Shown here piece after piece: positions 33,613 through 47,799 of a stretch of 64,000 nucleotides of DNA. The stretch covers positions 62,001 to 126,000 of the forward strand of contig JALIRH010000113.1 of assembly GCA_023055505.1 (NCBI GenBank), given 5' to 3'. Each line of letters starts with the position of its first letter. Position 1 is the stretch's first letter. A program made the position numbers and the translations under genes. The DNA is from Callipepla californica brunnescens (Eukaryota; Chordata; Aves; Galliformes; Odontophoridae). The notes beneath the pieces are model-generated. The model saw only the letters and a program-made list of their open reading frames with translations, searched no databases and had not been told where the DNA came from.

Positions 33613-36500
33613 ACAAGAGGTTTGAAACACAGTAAAAGCAAATAGAACTGAATTGTCTACCATTACAGAAACATTGTGGGGGCCATAACATGGAGGAGAC
33701 TAATTAATCATACACAGGACACAGACAGCCTGTGAAATATCATGGAACAAAAAAACGGGCCTCTGTATGTCTGTTTATCCATTAACATATTATTTTCCAG
33801 TTTCTGTCTCTTTCTACAAAACACTGTTTTTTTCCTCCATGCACATTGTGCCTTGATACTGCACGTGTAACTCAGTTCTGAAGCTTGGCAGGTTTCCAGT
33901 TGCCCTCATGTCGTCTTTATGAAATTTGAAAACATTAAGATTGTGCATATTATCTTTTGAAGTGATGATATGATTCATTATCCTGGAACTCATTAGCTGT
34001 ATGGGTCTGAGAAACGTATATTGTGGGCAAACTCAACTGTTCAGTGATTTGTCTAGGGCAGTGTTAGGGCCAAAATTAAAACCACTGTCCTCCCTCTTCC
34101 ATCTCTTCCCTTCCCTCTCATTATTAGCATATTACCTGTAATAAATAAGTACAAATGAATTTTTGCTTCTAGGTATTTAAAGACCTAAGGAGAAGTCTCA
34201 ACCAATAGAATATCCCAATACGCATTCAAGCAGGCTCTTTCAAAACTCACTGAACACTTGTTCCAGCACTGATATTTTAGAGTGTGTACGAAATGGTAAT
34301 GCTGTTCAGTTATTTCACAATACCAATACCAATGAAATATCACTGAATCACAGGATGAAAGGGACCAGTGGATGCTGTCTGGTCCAACCACTCCTCACAG
34401 TACCATCAAGCTTTACTATCAGTCGTAAATAAGGGTTCACCAGGCTTTCAGAGGGTGTGCCAAGAAGGGCAGGGGTGGTTTTTCACTGCCTAACTTCTCA
34501 CTCTCACCCAGCTCATCCCACTTCTGTGGAGTCAGGAATGTGCTTTTTGGTGCTTAACTTCCTGGTTGGTATCTGCTATATCATCCGGGAAGTCTTTTCC
34601 AGCACAATTTCCTTTCTTTCTCCTATGGCTAGGCCGCTAGGCTGAGCGAGCAGCTCTGAGCTGAAAATAATACTGTTGAAAAGGCCTCAGGCACCTTTCC
34701 ATGACTTCCAGGCTTGGTATGCTCCTGGGAGTGATGAAACAGCACCAATCAAGCCCCTTCCTCACCATGCCAAGCCTGCTGTGGGGATTTTATGTGGCAG
34801 GTGTGGCCCCCATTATGCTCACTGTACTTTGGCAGAGAGGATTTCATGCTTGTGGATGTGGATTGTGTCATGTCATCTAGCCTCAGAGAACAGGATAGTT
34901 TCCAAGTTGTTTTTTTGTTATGCATAGATAAGACATAAGATCCTACTGAAAGCTACTCTGCTCTGCTATAATGTGCTTAAGAAACAGAGGAGTATGCTTG
35001 ACTGACAGGAAGGAGTACAGTACATGTGCTCTCTTCAGCTTGTCCCACTTTCATATGCTGGAGCAAAGAAATTCAAGCATCCTTATCTGTGCTCTGAGAC
35101 CAGGGCAAGAACAGAAAGATCACAAAGGGACTAGGAGCAAGGACACAAAATTAGCAGAGTGAACACAGCAAGTCTATTAGCATCTAATAATTCTGGCATT
35201 GTTTGGAATGGGGGATATTTAAGACCATTTCCTTGGTATTAGTGCATCTCCTATCGCTATATTCAAGTATTAAAATATGGATTATAGCTAACATTAAAAT
35301 TGCCCACATGGGACCCAAGAGACCCTTTGCACTTTGGTGAGTTACAGGAATGCTTTCAGAGAAGTAGATTCATTGATGCAAATAAGGGAAATCTACTCTT
35401 AAATTTATAGCTAACATCGCAATGCAAGCTAGATCTGAGGGATTTCTTCTTTTTCCTTTTGCGTAAAACTATATATCTACAGTTATCCCAACAAGTAAAA
35501 ACATTGGTTTTGCTGAACAGTTATCTTTTGGGTCTGTGGAACTGACATAAAGTATCTTAGCAAAAGCACTCTCTCAGTTGCAGCAGAGCCAATATCTTAC
35601 AGCTGTGACTGTGCTAGGAGAGCTGCCATCAGTATGGTAGTAAAAAAGAAACAGGCAGGAAATAGATTTCACATTCTAGCCAAAAAAGCAGGATGGAAAA
35701 ATGTTTATGTCCTGAATCAGGACAAAGGAGTCAGAACCTAAAAACATCATGGGCTGTAAATTCAGAAGATATGGTTTTGGTTCGGATCAGTGGTAACAGT
35801 TTGTTTTGTCAATTTGGAATTTGTTTGTTTGTTTTTCATATGTATTTTCTGATTGAAGTTCCTTAAATTTCTCTATAAAAAGTAGTCGTGGGTCATAGTA
35901 TGAGCATTTCTGGAGACAAAGTCTCCCTTACTTCAGAAAACATTTGCAAATGTATTTCAATCCACTTCTTGAGACCAATGTTTCCCCTTGAAAAATGTTT
36001 CAAATCAATAATCAATTGATTATCAATATGTTCTAATTTGAAAAGTAGAACGAGAATGTTCCTGACCACCTCACTGATGTATTCTTAATGACAACAGTTT
36101 TCCTTGGTAAATGAGGCTTAGAGCAATTCATATGAATTAGAATCACATATGTGGGTGCTGAAGGTCTGAAAGTGATAGCTTTGTATGTTTCGGCAGTTTT
36201 ATATGCTCTGTCTTCATTTGGTGGAATTGATGATTATGTTTTATCTTCTGATAGAGCTGGGATTCTTTCTGCTGTATGTACAGATGTCAGTAAGCAGAAC
36301 TACTCCCAGACACTGGCTATTTTGGTTTACCTTTAGGTTTGAACTAGACAGTTAAGACAACTTAAATACTCAGAGTAGAATTTCCATGAGTTAGGGCAGG
36401 TTGAAAATAAAAATTGGAATGGAATTCTTGTGAAGTTGTGTCCCCTGCTTTTGTTTTATTTTACTTGTATTCGTGTAAGACCTGCAATATTTCAGAAAAA
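33613..36500. other. Intergenic, no gene seen
   Basis: AT-rich sequence apart from one CR1 scrap at 34338-34410. A perfect 16 bp palindrome occurs at 36008-36023. Confidence 0.55.
34338..34410 (-). mobile_element. CR1 LINE 3' scrap
   Basis: 'ctgaatcacaggatgaaagg' + 'gaccagtggatgctgtctgg' + 'tccaacc' reads as a degraded reversed CR1 terminus. Confidence 0.6.
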
Positions 36501-36502
36501 TA

Positions 36503-36835
36503 GAATCATAGAATCATTTGAGTTGAAAGGAACCCTTAACGGTCATCTAGCACAACTCCCCTGCAGTGAACAGGGACACCTAGAGGTTGATCAGGTGCTC
36601 AGAGTCCTATCCAGGCTGACCTTCAGTGACTCCAGGACTGGGGCATCCTCCAGCTCTTTGTGCAACCTGTGCCAGTGCCTCACCATCCTAATGGTAAAAA
36701 GCTTCTTCCTCATGTCCAGTCAAAATCTCTCCTTTTTTAGATTGAAACCATTTTCCCTTGTTCTGCCACAACAGACTCTGGTGAAGAGTCTATCCCCTTC
36801 TTTCTTACAGCCCCTCTAAAAATATCTGAAGAGAT
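36503..36835 (-). mobile_element. CR1 LINE 3' end
   Basis: Reversed CR1: 'tagaatcatagaatcatttg' + 'agttgaaagg', 'gtgcaacctgtgccagtgcc', 'agcttcttcctcatgtccag' and 'cccttgttctgccacaacag'. Confidence 0.92.
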
Positions 36836-37152
36836 ATTTTGGCAGAGCCTATTGATATGTACTCATTTTTTTCTCTGGAGGATGACATAGTCACTCACTA
36901 CTACATGTGCAGAACACCCACAGATCTGCACACAAGACATCCTCTGTTGTTCACAGCAGAACCGTTGTTAGCCGAACAAACTGCCAAACTGTAATTAATA
37001 TAGGATAAATGATTAACAAATGTGATAAAAGCTGACTCTGGGCAGAACAAACTGCTCTGCTTTAGTTTCCTTCAGCAAAGAATGGTGGTTTCTTCTAGGA
37101 GTTGATTCAAAGCAGCAGCTTCCCACAGGGGCTCTTGGGCTGAGCCAACACA
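36836..37152. other. Intergenic, no feature seen
   Basis: Nothing recognisable between the two CR1 fragments. Confidence 0.6.
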
Positions 37153-37242
37153 TAGAATCATGGATTGACAGAATCAGAGAATCACAGCGGTTGGAAGGGA
37201 CCTCTGGAGATCATCAAATCCAACTCTCCCAAATGAGGGGAA
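37153..37242 (-). mobile_element. CR1 LINE 3' terminus (short)
   Basis: 'atagaatcatggattgacag', 'agaatcacagcggttggaag' and 'ggacctctggagatcatcaa': a well-preserved, short antisense CR1 end. Confidence 0.92.
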
Positions 37243-38952
37243 TGACCGTTCCTGCAGCAAAACCTTGGTGTCCTGGTTCATGCAGCACCACGGCCTCATT
37301 CCATCTTTGTGAGAGGAGGAGACGGAGTTATGTTTCATTTGCGTGTGCAACAGAATTTCCTTCCAAAGGAAACAAATAGGTTTATAGGTAGGGGGGCTAT
37401 CGCAAATCATTCCAGTTTATTTGCTGATGGGAATAACGGGGGAACAAACTGCAGAGCCTATCTTCCCTGCTATATGGATTCTACTGGGATCACAATTGCA
37501 AGGGACACCATGGAGTGCCCTCATGCTATTGCAGGGCAGCTTCCTGCTTCTCAGGACACCTAACTCCATCCATCACTGACAGAGGCAGTGTAGGAAAAAT
37601 AGCTACCTACTTCTGAAGTTAAGCTCTTCCATATCTCTCCCTCCAAAGTCTGAAAAACATGAGTCACAAACCAATTACTGTTTCTTTAACACCTGGAATG
37701 AAGTCCAAGTGCACCAAAGAATGTCTTGCCTCTTAATTTTTACAGTGCATATCCTTTAAAATATGTTGTCTCCTGAAAAGAAATTATGGAGTTTCCTGAT
37801 GCTTTTTTAATACGAGATTTATTGATGACTATGTCAAAATAAACCTCTGGAGACTGTAGATATTAAAATCATGATGTGATCATCAGCGCTGATCAAACTC
37901 TTCTGCGTGATCTGGGAGTACCTCAACCTTTGTATCTACCTGTGTTTTACACACACACTAACAGAGTTTCTGGAGTATTATTTAAATAGCAATATTATTC
38001 AGCTTAATTTATCCCTATAATAATTTTCACTGTATTGCCCTTTGCTGCTGTGCTGTAACAGCAAATGACTTTGCAAAAATGAAGAAAGATTCTTGAGGCC
38101 ATTACGAGTTCTTATTCCAAATGTTATATTATATACCTACAGAAATAATACGTTAGTTAAAACATCTGCTAAAGTCATGCACAAGCTGTTATTTAACAGC
38201 GTCTGCAAATGATCAGATACAGCCTCACAACCAGGTCACTCAGTCACAGCAAATTACAAATGCGTTTCAAATAGGATAATGTGACCAGCTGAAAGATATA
38301 TAGAAGCATTTTCTGAAGAGAAAAACATTAGACACTTCTTGCCCATTACTAGATTTTGATTTTGAAAATATCCCTAGGATGAGACCGGGGTCCAAACCAC
38401 AAAATACAGAGCCAGATTTTAAAATCCTTGAATTTGGGATATATGATTTGAAGTTTCAGTTCTGCTCATTGTTGAAGGGGATCTCATTTGTGAAATTCAG
38501 AGCTGTGTCTGGTTTTGGATTGGAAATCAGAGCAAAGAAGAGGGACATTTGCTTCCAAAGATCTCGGTTCAGGCCCTGCTTCTAATTGTTGTCCCAGCTG
38601 AGGAAGCACTGATGGCTAACGCACATCATTCAGGAACTCCGTACAAGTATACTTGCACAAATGTTTCACTTCACTCAATTGGAAACAAATGTAGTGCTTG
38701 CAGCCAGATCTGGTTCTGCCACAAGTGAAAATGGTTCCCGCTCCACAGAACACAAAACCAAATATTTAAAGTTATCAGACTATGGTTTCTACAAGCAGTT
38801 CCCAGCAAACATCATGATAAAATAACCAAAAAGTCAGGAAGTTGTGTGAGAAGTTGTTGTCATTGCTATTATTTTGAATTACTTCTTTATTTGTTTCCAA
38901 TGGAAGTAAAGGTTATGGGATGCTGTATTTGTTTCTGACAGCAGTTGAATTT
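37243..38952. other. Intergenic, no feature seen
   Basis: No gene or repeat family recognised. Confidence 0.55.
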
Positions 38953-39060
38953 CGTAGAATTATAGGGTCATTAAAGTTGGAATAGACTGCTAAGTTCACC
39001 TAGTCCAACTGTCAACCCATCCCTATCATGCCCACTAAACACAACTCCAGGGACTAATTG
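38953..39060 (-). mobile_element. CR1 LINE 3' terminus (short)
   Basis: 'cgtagaattatagggtcatt' + 'aaagttggaatagactgcta' + 'agttcacctagtccaactgt', a degraded reversed CR1 end. Confidence 0.85.
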
Positions 39061-41084
39061 CAGCCAAACACGGCAATGGTATACTTACTAAAGATACCAA
39101 GTTCCTGTAGATTTATGGTAGGACCTTAATGAAGTAGTGGAGAATCCCACTCTGAAATCTGAAACCAGAGGAAATCATGTTTAATTAGTTTTGTTGCTTT
39201 GAAAACTATTGCTTTTTTTTTATTTTTTTTTCAGGTTTATGCAACTGTTGTGTCCTATTTTGAATCCTCCTTGCACCTCTCAACTTTCACATGATGCTCT
39301 CACTGCAAACAAATTCTGAAGCAGTGAAATGAAGTTCAACAGAAACCACCACTTCTTGTATTCACAGAAGCTGACTGAATAAAGAAGATAAATAGTAGTG
39401 ACCAGACTCCTGATAATCTCAACTTATTCTTAAGAATGATGCCTCTACTTGCTTAGTGAAATCGTTAAAGAAGTTCATCAAAAATGAAACTAAAGGATTG
39501 ATGTTAACGAATTTAAAGGATTGGTGTTTTTCAAGAACATCTGCTTTACTTCATTATCACTTATGGGGAAGGAGATTTCAATCATTTGAATGTGGAAAGG
39601 GATTCAACATGGGAGAAGAACTCTAAGCATTGTGAGGCAAATAGGGCTGTCTTGCCTGCTGGGAATATAATAGGAAGAAAATACAAAGGCAGTGTATTTC
39701 AAGTAATTGCAAACATGATTTGTTTCTGCCTTTGCAGAGGAGATTTTTCAATTTGAAAATTCCACTTCATGTCTTCATAGAAGAAGGATGTACAACCTTT
39801 CATTTTCTGTAGTCCAGAAGCCTGCATCTGACAGCAACCAATGACTTCAAGGGAAATGATGGCTTACCTCTTCTTTCCTCAGGACACCCAGCATAGACCT
39901 ATTTGAACATAGTAATAATGAGATAGGTTTGCACCCAGGATAACGAGGTTTAAAATGTAGTCAATCATATATATCAGTTCTTTGCAAAGGAGGACAGGAA
40001 GCAGTAATTTTTTAAAGGCCTTGGTGTCAGTCTGATGACTTTCCACACTGAGTTGGTGGGATTTCTTTTACCATTCAGAACAGCAGAGTCACTGTAAGAA
40101 TTATCTTTATTGTTGTTGTTTTTTTTAATGCATCACCTCATATATTCTGACACTACTCGTTGCTCACTTCTGAAACTTCATTAGGTTTTCAGGACTTGTT
40201 GCACACAATGCAGTGCAATGCAATCTCCAATTAACTGCTTTTAAAAAATATGTATTTTAATTAGAGCTGAAAGTAGACATGACCTGAATAAAATTTTGAA
40301 TCCTTCTTTGTATTTTGTTTTCTATATCTATGTTTAGCATCAAATCAGCAGATGGATCCAATCCTGGAAGGGGCCTATTTTTTGTTTCAGACATTCCTGA
40401 ATCTCATGAAAACAGCCTCAGGATATTAATTTTAATATGTCTAAGCATTTGTCCAATTTGCCCTCAAACTTCAGTTACAAATCTAACCTACCTCTGGACA
40501 TTAATGGCCTGTGTATAATAAAAAATAGACTTTTATTATCAAACTGCATTGTTTTTGTCAGTCATTTTGTCCTTTGTGTCCAAAAACAATGCTAATTCTG
40601 AGGTATTTTTTATGGTATCTCTTTTGTAATCCCCTAAAAACACTTTATAAAAATAACTTATGCCATATCTGTGAAATATGTAAATTATATCATACTCTCT
40701 GGGGACATTTTAGTGTCCAAATACTTTTGGAACCCACAATATATAGCTTGTCTGCAGCACCTGAGAAAAAAAATCCTGAATTTCATCCATTCTTCTTTTG
40801 TAACCAGAAAAAAAAAAATGTGTTTCACAATAGCTGAAATGCTGCTATGATTTTTGTGTGTGTGTGCAGGTTTCCAAGCTCCTGTGAATTCCCTAAAAGC
40901 CACTTGGAAAAGGAGGAGAAGTATGAATTTAAATCAGTGACATTATAAATGCAGAATGCTCAGTGTAGGAAATACAGTTATGGAATAGTGGCACAAGATT
41001 AAAACACAAGAGACGGATTCACGTCATTCCTGGGGTTGCTCTGAAAGTCCCAGAAACCCTTTGTGGGTTTTTTCATTTCTTGGC
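39061..41084. other. Intergenic, no feature seen
   Basis: AT-rich, with T-rich runs near 39212 and 40118 and a GT-rich stretch near 40854. No gene recognised. Confidence 0.55.
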
Positions 41085-41178
41085 TGCCTGATGGAGCTGT
41101 AGGTGCCCCTGTTCGTTGCAGGGGAGTTGGACTAGATGGCCTTTAAGCATCTCTTCCAACACAAATGATTCGATGAGT
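41085..41178 (+). mobile_element. CR1 LINE 3' terminus (short)
   Basis: 'gcctgatggagctgtaggtg' + 'cccctgttcgttgcagggga' + 'gttggactagatggccttta', ending 'caaatgattcgatgag'. Confidence 0.92.
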
Positions 41179-42003
41179 CTGTCATTGTAAAATCTTTGAG
41201 GACCAAGCTTTCATTTATTAGAAATCACTTTATTTATAACTGATATTCCGGGTCCGATCTCATCTGGGTCTTGTTGGTGCAATTATAATGCAAGTTTGAA
41301 ATAATATCGTAAAGAGTATTGTATTTCTGTTGCGCAGTGATTTTCCTGCTCACAGACACGTTGACTAATAGGATTTCCTGTTAGAATTTTGAAGTACGTC
41401 TTTTCATTCGGACATAAAAATAGAGTTACTGAAATGTAAGGTAATTATGCATCTTTCTGTTTCTGGAAATGAACTTCTGAACGGCTTCATGAGCAATAGC
41501 AATGAATGAACCTTTGGGCTCTTGGGGAACTCTTCGCGTACCATAGCGCGGAATGACCACTGGGTGGCTACACTGCCCTTCAGCATAGCAGAGCCCTTCA
41601 GCCGCTCTGTGATCCCAGGATGTAATTATTAAAATGAACAATGGAAGGATACATTCAGAAATCTGGAAGTATTCAAAAAACAGGCCTCACTGGTCTCTTA
41701 TTTGTACACTGTGGCCCATTGGCCTGCACATTGAAAAGTTACAGTGCTGTTGGAAATCACCATCAAACAGCAGTTAATGTGCAGGGGGAGAAAGGGAAAT
41801 ACAGAGATGAGTTAGCAATAAAGCAAGCATATTCTGCACATTTATCTTGTTGCTCTCCATGTCCTGGACACTGTCCAGTTCGAGAGGCTCTGCTGGATAT
41901 CCTACTTGTTCAAAACTGCTTTGGATTTTGATTTCTTTTCCTGCCATGGCATGAGCTCCTGGTGATCGATATCGAGAAGGGTTTTGGCCACCACCACCTG
42001 ACA
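41179..42003. other. Intergenic, no feature seen
   Basis: No gene or repeat family recognised. Confidence 0.5.
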
Positions 42004-42119
42004 TCAGGTTGGATGGGGCTCTGAGCTCCCTGACTGAGCTGTAGGTGTCCCTGTTCATTGCTGGGGAGTTGGACTAGCTGGCCTCAAAGGGTCCCTTCCA
42101 ACTCAATTGATCTTATGAT
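42004..42119 (+). mobile_element. CR1 LINE 3' terminus (short)
   Basis: 'caggttggatggggctctga', 'gctgtaggtgtccctgttca' and 'gggtcccttccaactcaatt' + 'gatcttatga'. Confidence 0.92.
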
Positions 42120-45100
42120 CAATTCAGCTCAGCCCTGCTGGGAAGATGGTGTTATATGGGAGGCTAAACATGTGAAATCATCTGTGTAGCTTCACAACAT
42201 TCTCATTCTCAGGGAAGAAACCTTCCAAACCAAACTCATAACTGAAGATCAATTTAGTGATCTCCGAAGAGCTTTTGACAGAATGCAATCGCTGGAGCTA
42301 CAGCAAGACAAATAATATTAAATGATGAACAGCACCAATGTGACTAATGGAGCAAGCAGCTCAGGTACAACATATCCTGTGACACTCTGAGCTGAGACAG
42401 CACATGTTATTTTTGTGTAATAACGATTGCTGCTGACTGATGTGGACAGTCCCATTGGAAACGGTAGCAGAGGAGCTGAATCCGTTTCAGTGCTTATTCT
42501 GAAAAGCAGTGGTTCTAATGGGTTGTGACTGTTGCTCACTACTTTTTAGTAGCTCTTTTGTTGTTGCCTTTGCTGTACAAGGTAGAGACATGATGTAACT
42601 AATCAGAAAATAGTAAATGAAGTTTGTATTTACAAAACGAGAGCTTTGCTGCAAATAGATAAATGTGTAATGTTTTGGAAATGTGAGGTGTTTAAAGCTT
42701 AAAAAGAAGACAGTAAAAAATAAACTGTCAGTCAATGTGAATGCATCAGTAACACTCCAACATGAATGGATAGAAGGGACAAGAAAACACCCACCCATCA
42801 CATTGCCATTTTATCTAGAGGATGTTGTGGCTGGCAGAAGTCAGGATGTTAGGGAGAAGGAGAAATAAAGGGGTATGTTGGGAGAGGGAATGAAGTCAAG
42901 GAAGTAATTCTGGGTTTTGTGTACAGTAGAATTCCTTGTCTCTCAATACAGGAGTGAAAGAAAGCTTCTCAGTCTAAACATAGCATCAACTGATTGCTGT
43001 GTACTGTGTGCTGAAAGGTTTCTGCCCTGATGACCGTGTGAGTGGGAGGCAAACTCTCTGCAACCAGGCACTACACTGCTGCATGTGTGTGATAGGATTT
43101 CCGGTTGCCCTGAGTAGTTTGTACCAAGAACTTGTGATAGGAAGAATTTGTTTTCTGTCACTGCAGTCTGCAGTCTTAGCAATCTCTGACCATGGTTTTT
43201 AAATGAGAAAGTTTACCCGAACATCTGACTTCATGATGTAAATCTTTTGTTCAGATTCCGTTCAGCAGTTCTGCATTTATCCAGCAATTCCCTGGTTTGT
43301 GGGAGAATATTAGTCTACAGGGCCAGACACAGCTGCAGTGTGCATAGCAGAGGAGTGCCCCAGTTATCTGTACAGCCTCTCCCTCACCATGTACAATGCA
43401 CAGGTGGGAAGTGCTGGAGAACGAGTGAGAGGGGAAACAGGATTTAGCTTCTTGGATGCCTATGAATCTGATTCTGTCCCTTAGGACAAAGTAAGAATGA
43501 TCTCTGGGCAGGTAAATCAACTCAATAGCACAAGATACTATGTGTTGTATGTCTTATCCACTCCTCTAAAGGGCTTCAAGATACCTGGTGGAAATGTGCT
43601 ACTTAAACACTGGGTGTTATTTTTAGAGTGCTCTACTCCCCGGATAAGCCAGATGCAAATATTTACTCCTCTTTCTTTAATAAAAATTGGAGAAGACAGA
43701 ATCAGAAACTTGGGCCATTTCTTGATCGTCTTTGGACAGAGAGCTGGGACAAGTAGCACACTTTCTCCTTTGGAATAGCATCTTTTGAAGACAAAGGAAA
43801 TACTATTCTTTGCTTAATTTATTTTCTCATGGATCTTCTTTGCCTCTGCATTGACTAAGAGTAGCGTTGTTGAAGAAAAGGTCAGCGTTGTTGTTTTACT
43901 GGTGTTTCACTTTTGAACCTCTGAATCTCCCAGGTATAAACTGTAAGTAAGAACTGTGCCAGTATGATACAGCTGCTTGCCATATGTGTTGGAGGAAGGA
44001 ACATGTGATTGTGAGGAGAATGATGACATCTGAACTGATAAAACATTCATCCCAAGGTGAATGGGTGTATCTGTTATATATTTAGGCATTCTCTTTTACC
44101 AGCAGACTTAGAGCAATTTAAAAGCATAAAGCCATAAAAGGAGGAAAGATCACAAAGGTTTGTGAGAGAGAATGACAGAAATGGAGGAGAGGGCTTATCA
44201 CAAGCAACAGTGATGAAAACAGTGGGAGGCATACAGATGAAGTGGAACCACTTTAAGGTCCTCCTTCCTACACATACATTACAGTAAAGATGGCTGCTTT
44301 CCAAGTACTTTTTATCACTGTGAATATCTGTTTTGCTATTGATTGTCTTTTAATCCCTTTAAAAATCTCTTTGTTATCATTTTGTTTTTCTGTCTCTCAC
44401 TCTGCATCTCACTATGAGAGTCCAAAGCACCTCTAAAATTGGCACCAATTTAGCATGACACTGATGTAGATCAGCACAGCATATCCTAACAGTTCAGCCT
44501 AAGATAATCCTGTGAGTTTGACATATCATATTCAGACTATTGTTTGATAAAATTATATCTTTGTTATATGTAAAGAAAGAGTTCAGCTTAAAAGAAACTT
44601 ACGCCTTTGATGCTCCTTCCCTCAGGGCGAAGCTTTTCCCGAAGTAGAAAGGAAGCAAGCTCTGTTTGGCTCTTTCCAGTTGAGCATCGGCGAGTGTGAG
44701 CAGTATGGAAATGCCTTTTTGAGGTTCCATAAAGCATGTACATTTGGTCTAAGGAAGGAAGAACATCAAACGTTTCCACAAGAGGTGTTACTGATCAGCT
44801 TTCTTTTCCATTTTCAGCTTTTCTTCCCTGACAATGACTTCTGCAGCAGCAGCAGCAATATTAAGTATGTTCTGGTTAGCTTCTGTTGAGTACAGCATGC
44901 CGAGCTGAATCAGTAGACAGGATGTTTTATCCCCTTAACTCCTAATTCTTTTCAGAATACACCTAGATATTTGAAGTATTAGAGAACTTTTGAGATTCCA
45001 GAAGCATTTTATTTTTCACTTGGCAGTGTTATTCAAGCATGGTGACAATTATGTGATTGTAGATTTTTTTGTTTTTATAATCAATAATTTGTTACTACAT

Positions 45101-47794
45101 GATTTAGAGGACCAGAGATGAAGAATTTGAAGAAAATACAGAAAAGTAAGTAAGTAATTGATGTATGATGAGGGACAGTTAAGGCACAAGTTCAAATACA
45201 CAGACATGATACTTTAAAGTCACAAATTGAAATAGGAGGTAAAGTCATTGGACTTTTTGTCCAGTGCTCAAAAAACACCATATCTAATAAAAAAAAAAAA
45301 AATACAGTCAGTTTCTAGATCTGTTTCAGTACTTGTAGGAAAGCTGGAAAGTACTACACGCAGAAATGTCAAACACCATCTGGCTAGGTGGAATTCTTCA
45401 GCGTGTAGTATAACACTAACGTATGACATAAACATGATCGTATCTATGTTTTGCAGTTTCTTGTAGGGTTGCCACTTAGAGAAACCAGAATGTGTGGTTG
45501 TATCTGCTAATTCTAAAGAAGATTCCCTAGAATGGCTTATCTGAACAATACATCTCCTATATTCATGGGAACCTCACAGGCTGCCTGAAGAAATGGCTAA
45601 TAATAGCTTTCTGGCTACAGAAAAGTATACCAATTGACTGGTGGGATCTAAAGGGTGACTTTACTATATGTGGCAGGGCTTGTACCGGAAGGTTTGCTAT
45701 TTAATGGTCAAGAAATCCAGGTTTGAGAGAAGAGTCAATACACTGTATGTATAATTCCTATATCAAAATGGAAATAGGTATTTGTCTGCAACACCTAATA
45801 CAATTACAGTTTGCTGGTGTTGTTCTCTTCAAGGCAGCAGGTTTAATACTTCCTTGATGCTTGCCATATGTATGGTCTGATGTCAATCATCAGCTGGAGT
45901 GCTATGTGTTTACAAGGCATAGTGAAACACATACATTCGAGTGCCACATTAAAACTCAGATGGCTGCTGCTTGCCCCCAGAATAGAAGATATAAGCTTTA
46001 AGAGAAACTCCATCAGGATATGTTTATGCTCAAAAGCAGAGATTTAGATTGAGTTCTGGTGAAAGACTGAAACGATTTCAGAGTAACTAATGGGATTGCT
46101 GTGATTGTTGACATGATCTCATCCATAACTAACGATGGTAGTTTGTACACGCATCAGATGAACATGGACTGGACATCCAGCAAAACAGATATGGCATCTA
46201 GATAATAAGTGAAATGAGGGACCAGTGAATCAGTGTGGAAAGAAGAGTAATAAGCATAATAACTTCTCTGAATCAAAAAAGGCACATACTATAAAGTTCA
46301 TATGATTTATATTTTCCTTCTTTTAAAATAGTATAAAAATGTCGTAGTTCGGTGACCTTATATTTATAATTGACAACACAAATACAGATGTTAATACCTG
46401 TAACAGAAGACTTAATGTAAGATATCGATTGTATCACTCACTCTCTCTCTACATATTTCATTTCATTCATTTCATGCAGAAAATGGCTGAGGGAATCCTC
46501 TCCAGCAGTGACCAACATGCAGTGCCGCAAAGGGAAAAGAAATGCACCAAACCAAACAACACAGAATGACAACCCACTAGCTGAACAGCAAAATGACACA
46601 ATAGACAGAACAGCTCTTGAACTTGTTCATAAGGATGGAAAAGATATTTTCTGATTACTTCAGGCAACAAGCTGAGATGTAAACACAGCCATTGTCTGAC
46701 ACCAGAGCTGCTAATAGTTCTTGCTTGCTGCAGCAGCCCATGCACTCCAAATTTCCTGAGAAAGGAGATTTCACCCCAAGAAGTGAACCATAAGCTCTTT
46801 GTTTAGTGCCTGTACTTTTACTCGTAGGAGCTGCCTTAAAATACACTGTAAGAAGATATTGCAGTCTTCCAGCTGATGAGGGTGCAACACTCTTCTCTTA
46901 ACATCTACACTGTCTAATTATGCTCACACAGAAAATGCCTCCTCTTATTTTAGGGCTGATTTATCTAATTTGACCTTTCACCTCTCAGTACCCAAGAGTG
47001 TTTTGACAGCGAGCTTATGTTGGCAGTTCTGCTCATCTCACCCATGCATTTCCATAGCTTGATGGTTTACCATATGCTGAAAACATTCACAAAGGCTCCA
47101 GCTGACAGTGAGAGAAATAAAATGCAGCAGAAATGAAAGTGTTTGCTTTTAGCTGTCTGTGAGTAGGTAGCCAAGCAAATGAAAAGCAAAAACTGGCTTT
47201 AACTGAGAGCTGTGCAAGAGATTTTTAGCGTTGTGGTTGGGAGATCTCTTGGTAGACCTCTTCCTACATGAAATGCAGTGAGTGTGAATAGATCCTGTAA
47301 ATGCATTACTGCATTCTCAGCCCTGCCAGGACTCCACCAAGAAACAGTACATTTCCCTGGATCATGGCAGGTTTGGGGCCTTAAAGGACTTTGTTAGTCA
47401 AATCTTTACATGTGCAAATTTAAGCAACTGTAGAAGTTGAGCTTTAGTTAATATTATTTAAATAGGGCTTGGAATGCAGGCAGCCAAAATTAGTCTTTCT
47501 TTTTAACATACAGTATGATATGGTATAACAGAACATTTAAGCCTTTAATCATTTTAAGTAGAAGTGGGGAGAGAAATCAAATATTTGAAGTCAACAGGCA
47601 GCTGATGGCAGAATTATATTTATGTCAAGTATAGCAGCTAGTGGCAGAGAAGCTGTGATCTTCAACTGCAGGAGAGAACTGTTTTGTTCATAAGGTTCAG
47701 ACATTCACTTTGCAGAGCCAGAGTCAAAATTTCACTTTCCATAAGTTACTTCTTCATCTTAGACATCAATTCCATGAAGCACAATGCAGATCTG
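42120..47794. other. Gene-free interval
   Basis: About 5.7 kb with no confident gene. It holds one copy of an unclassified dispersed repeat (44157-44255), an A-rich run near 45288, and a short open frame with an acceptor-like 5' flank (46480-46654). Nothing else supportable. Confidence 0.5.
44157..44255 (+). repeat. Unclassified dispersed repeat, copy A
   Basis: About 99 bp recognisably similar to 57200-57297, including the identical 17-mer AGCAACAGTGATGAAAA and the aligned phrases 'gagagggcttatcacaagca' / 'gagaggccttatcatgagca'. The similarity stops on both sides, so this is a fragment of a larger element or duplication of unknown family. Confidence 0.6.
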
Positions 47795-47799
47795 AGGTT

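Noticed and set aside
33313..33663. Four open frames of 98-110 codons through the TTCCC array
   Set aside because: Artefacts of a pentanucleotide repeat that has no stop codon in several frames; they encode only five-residue repeats.
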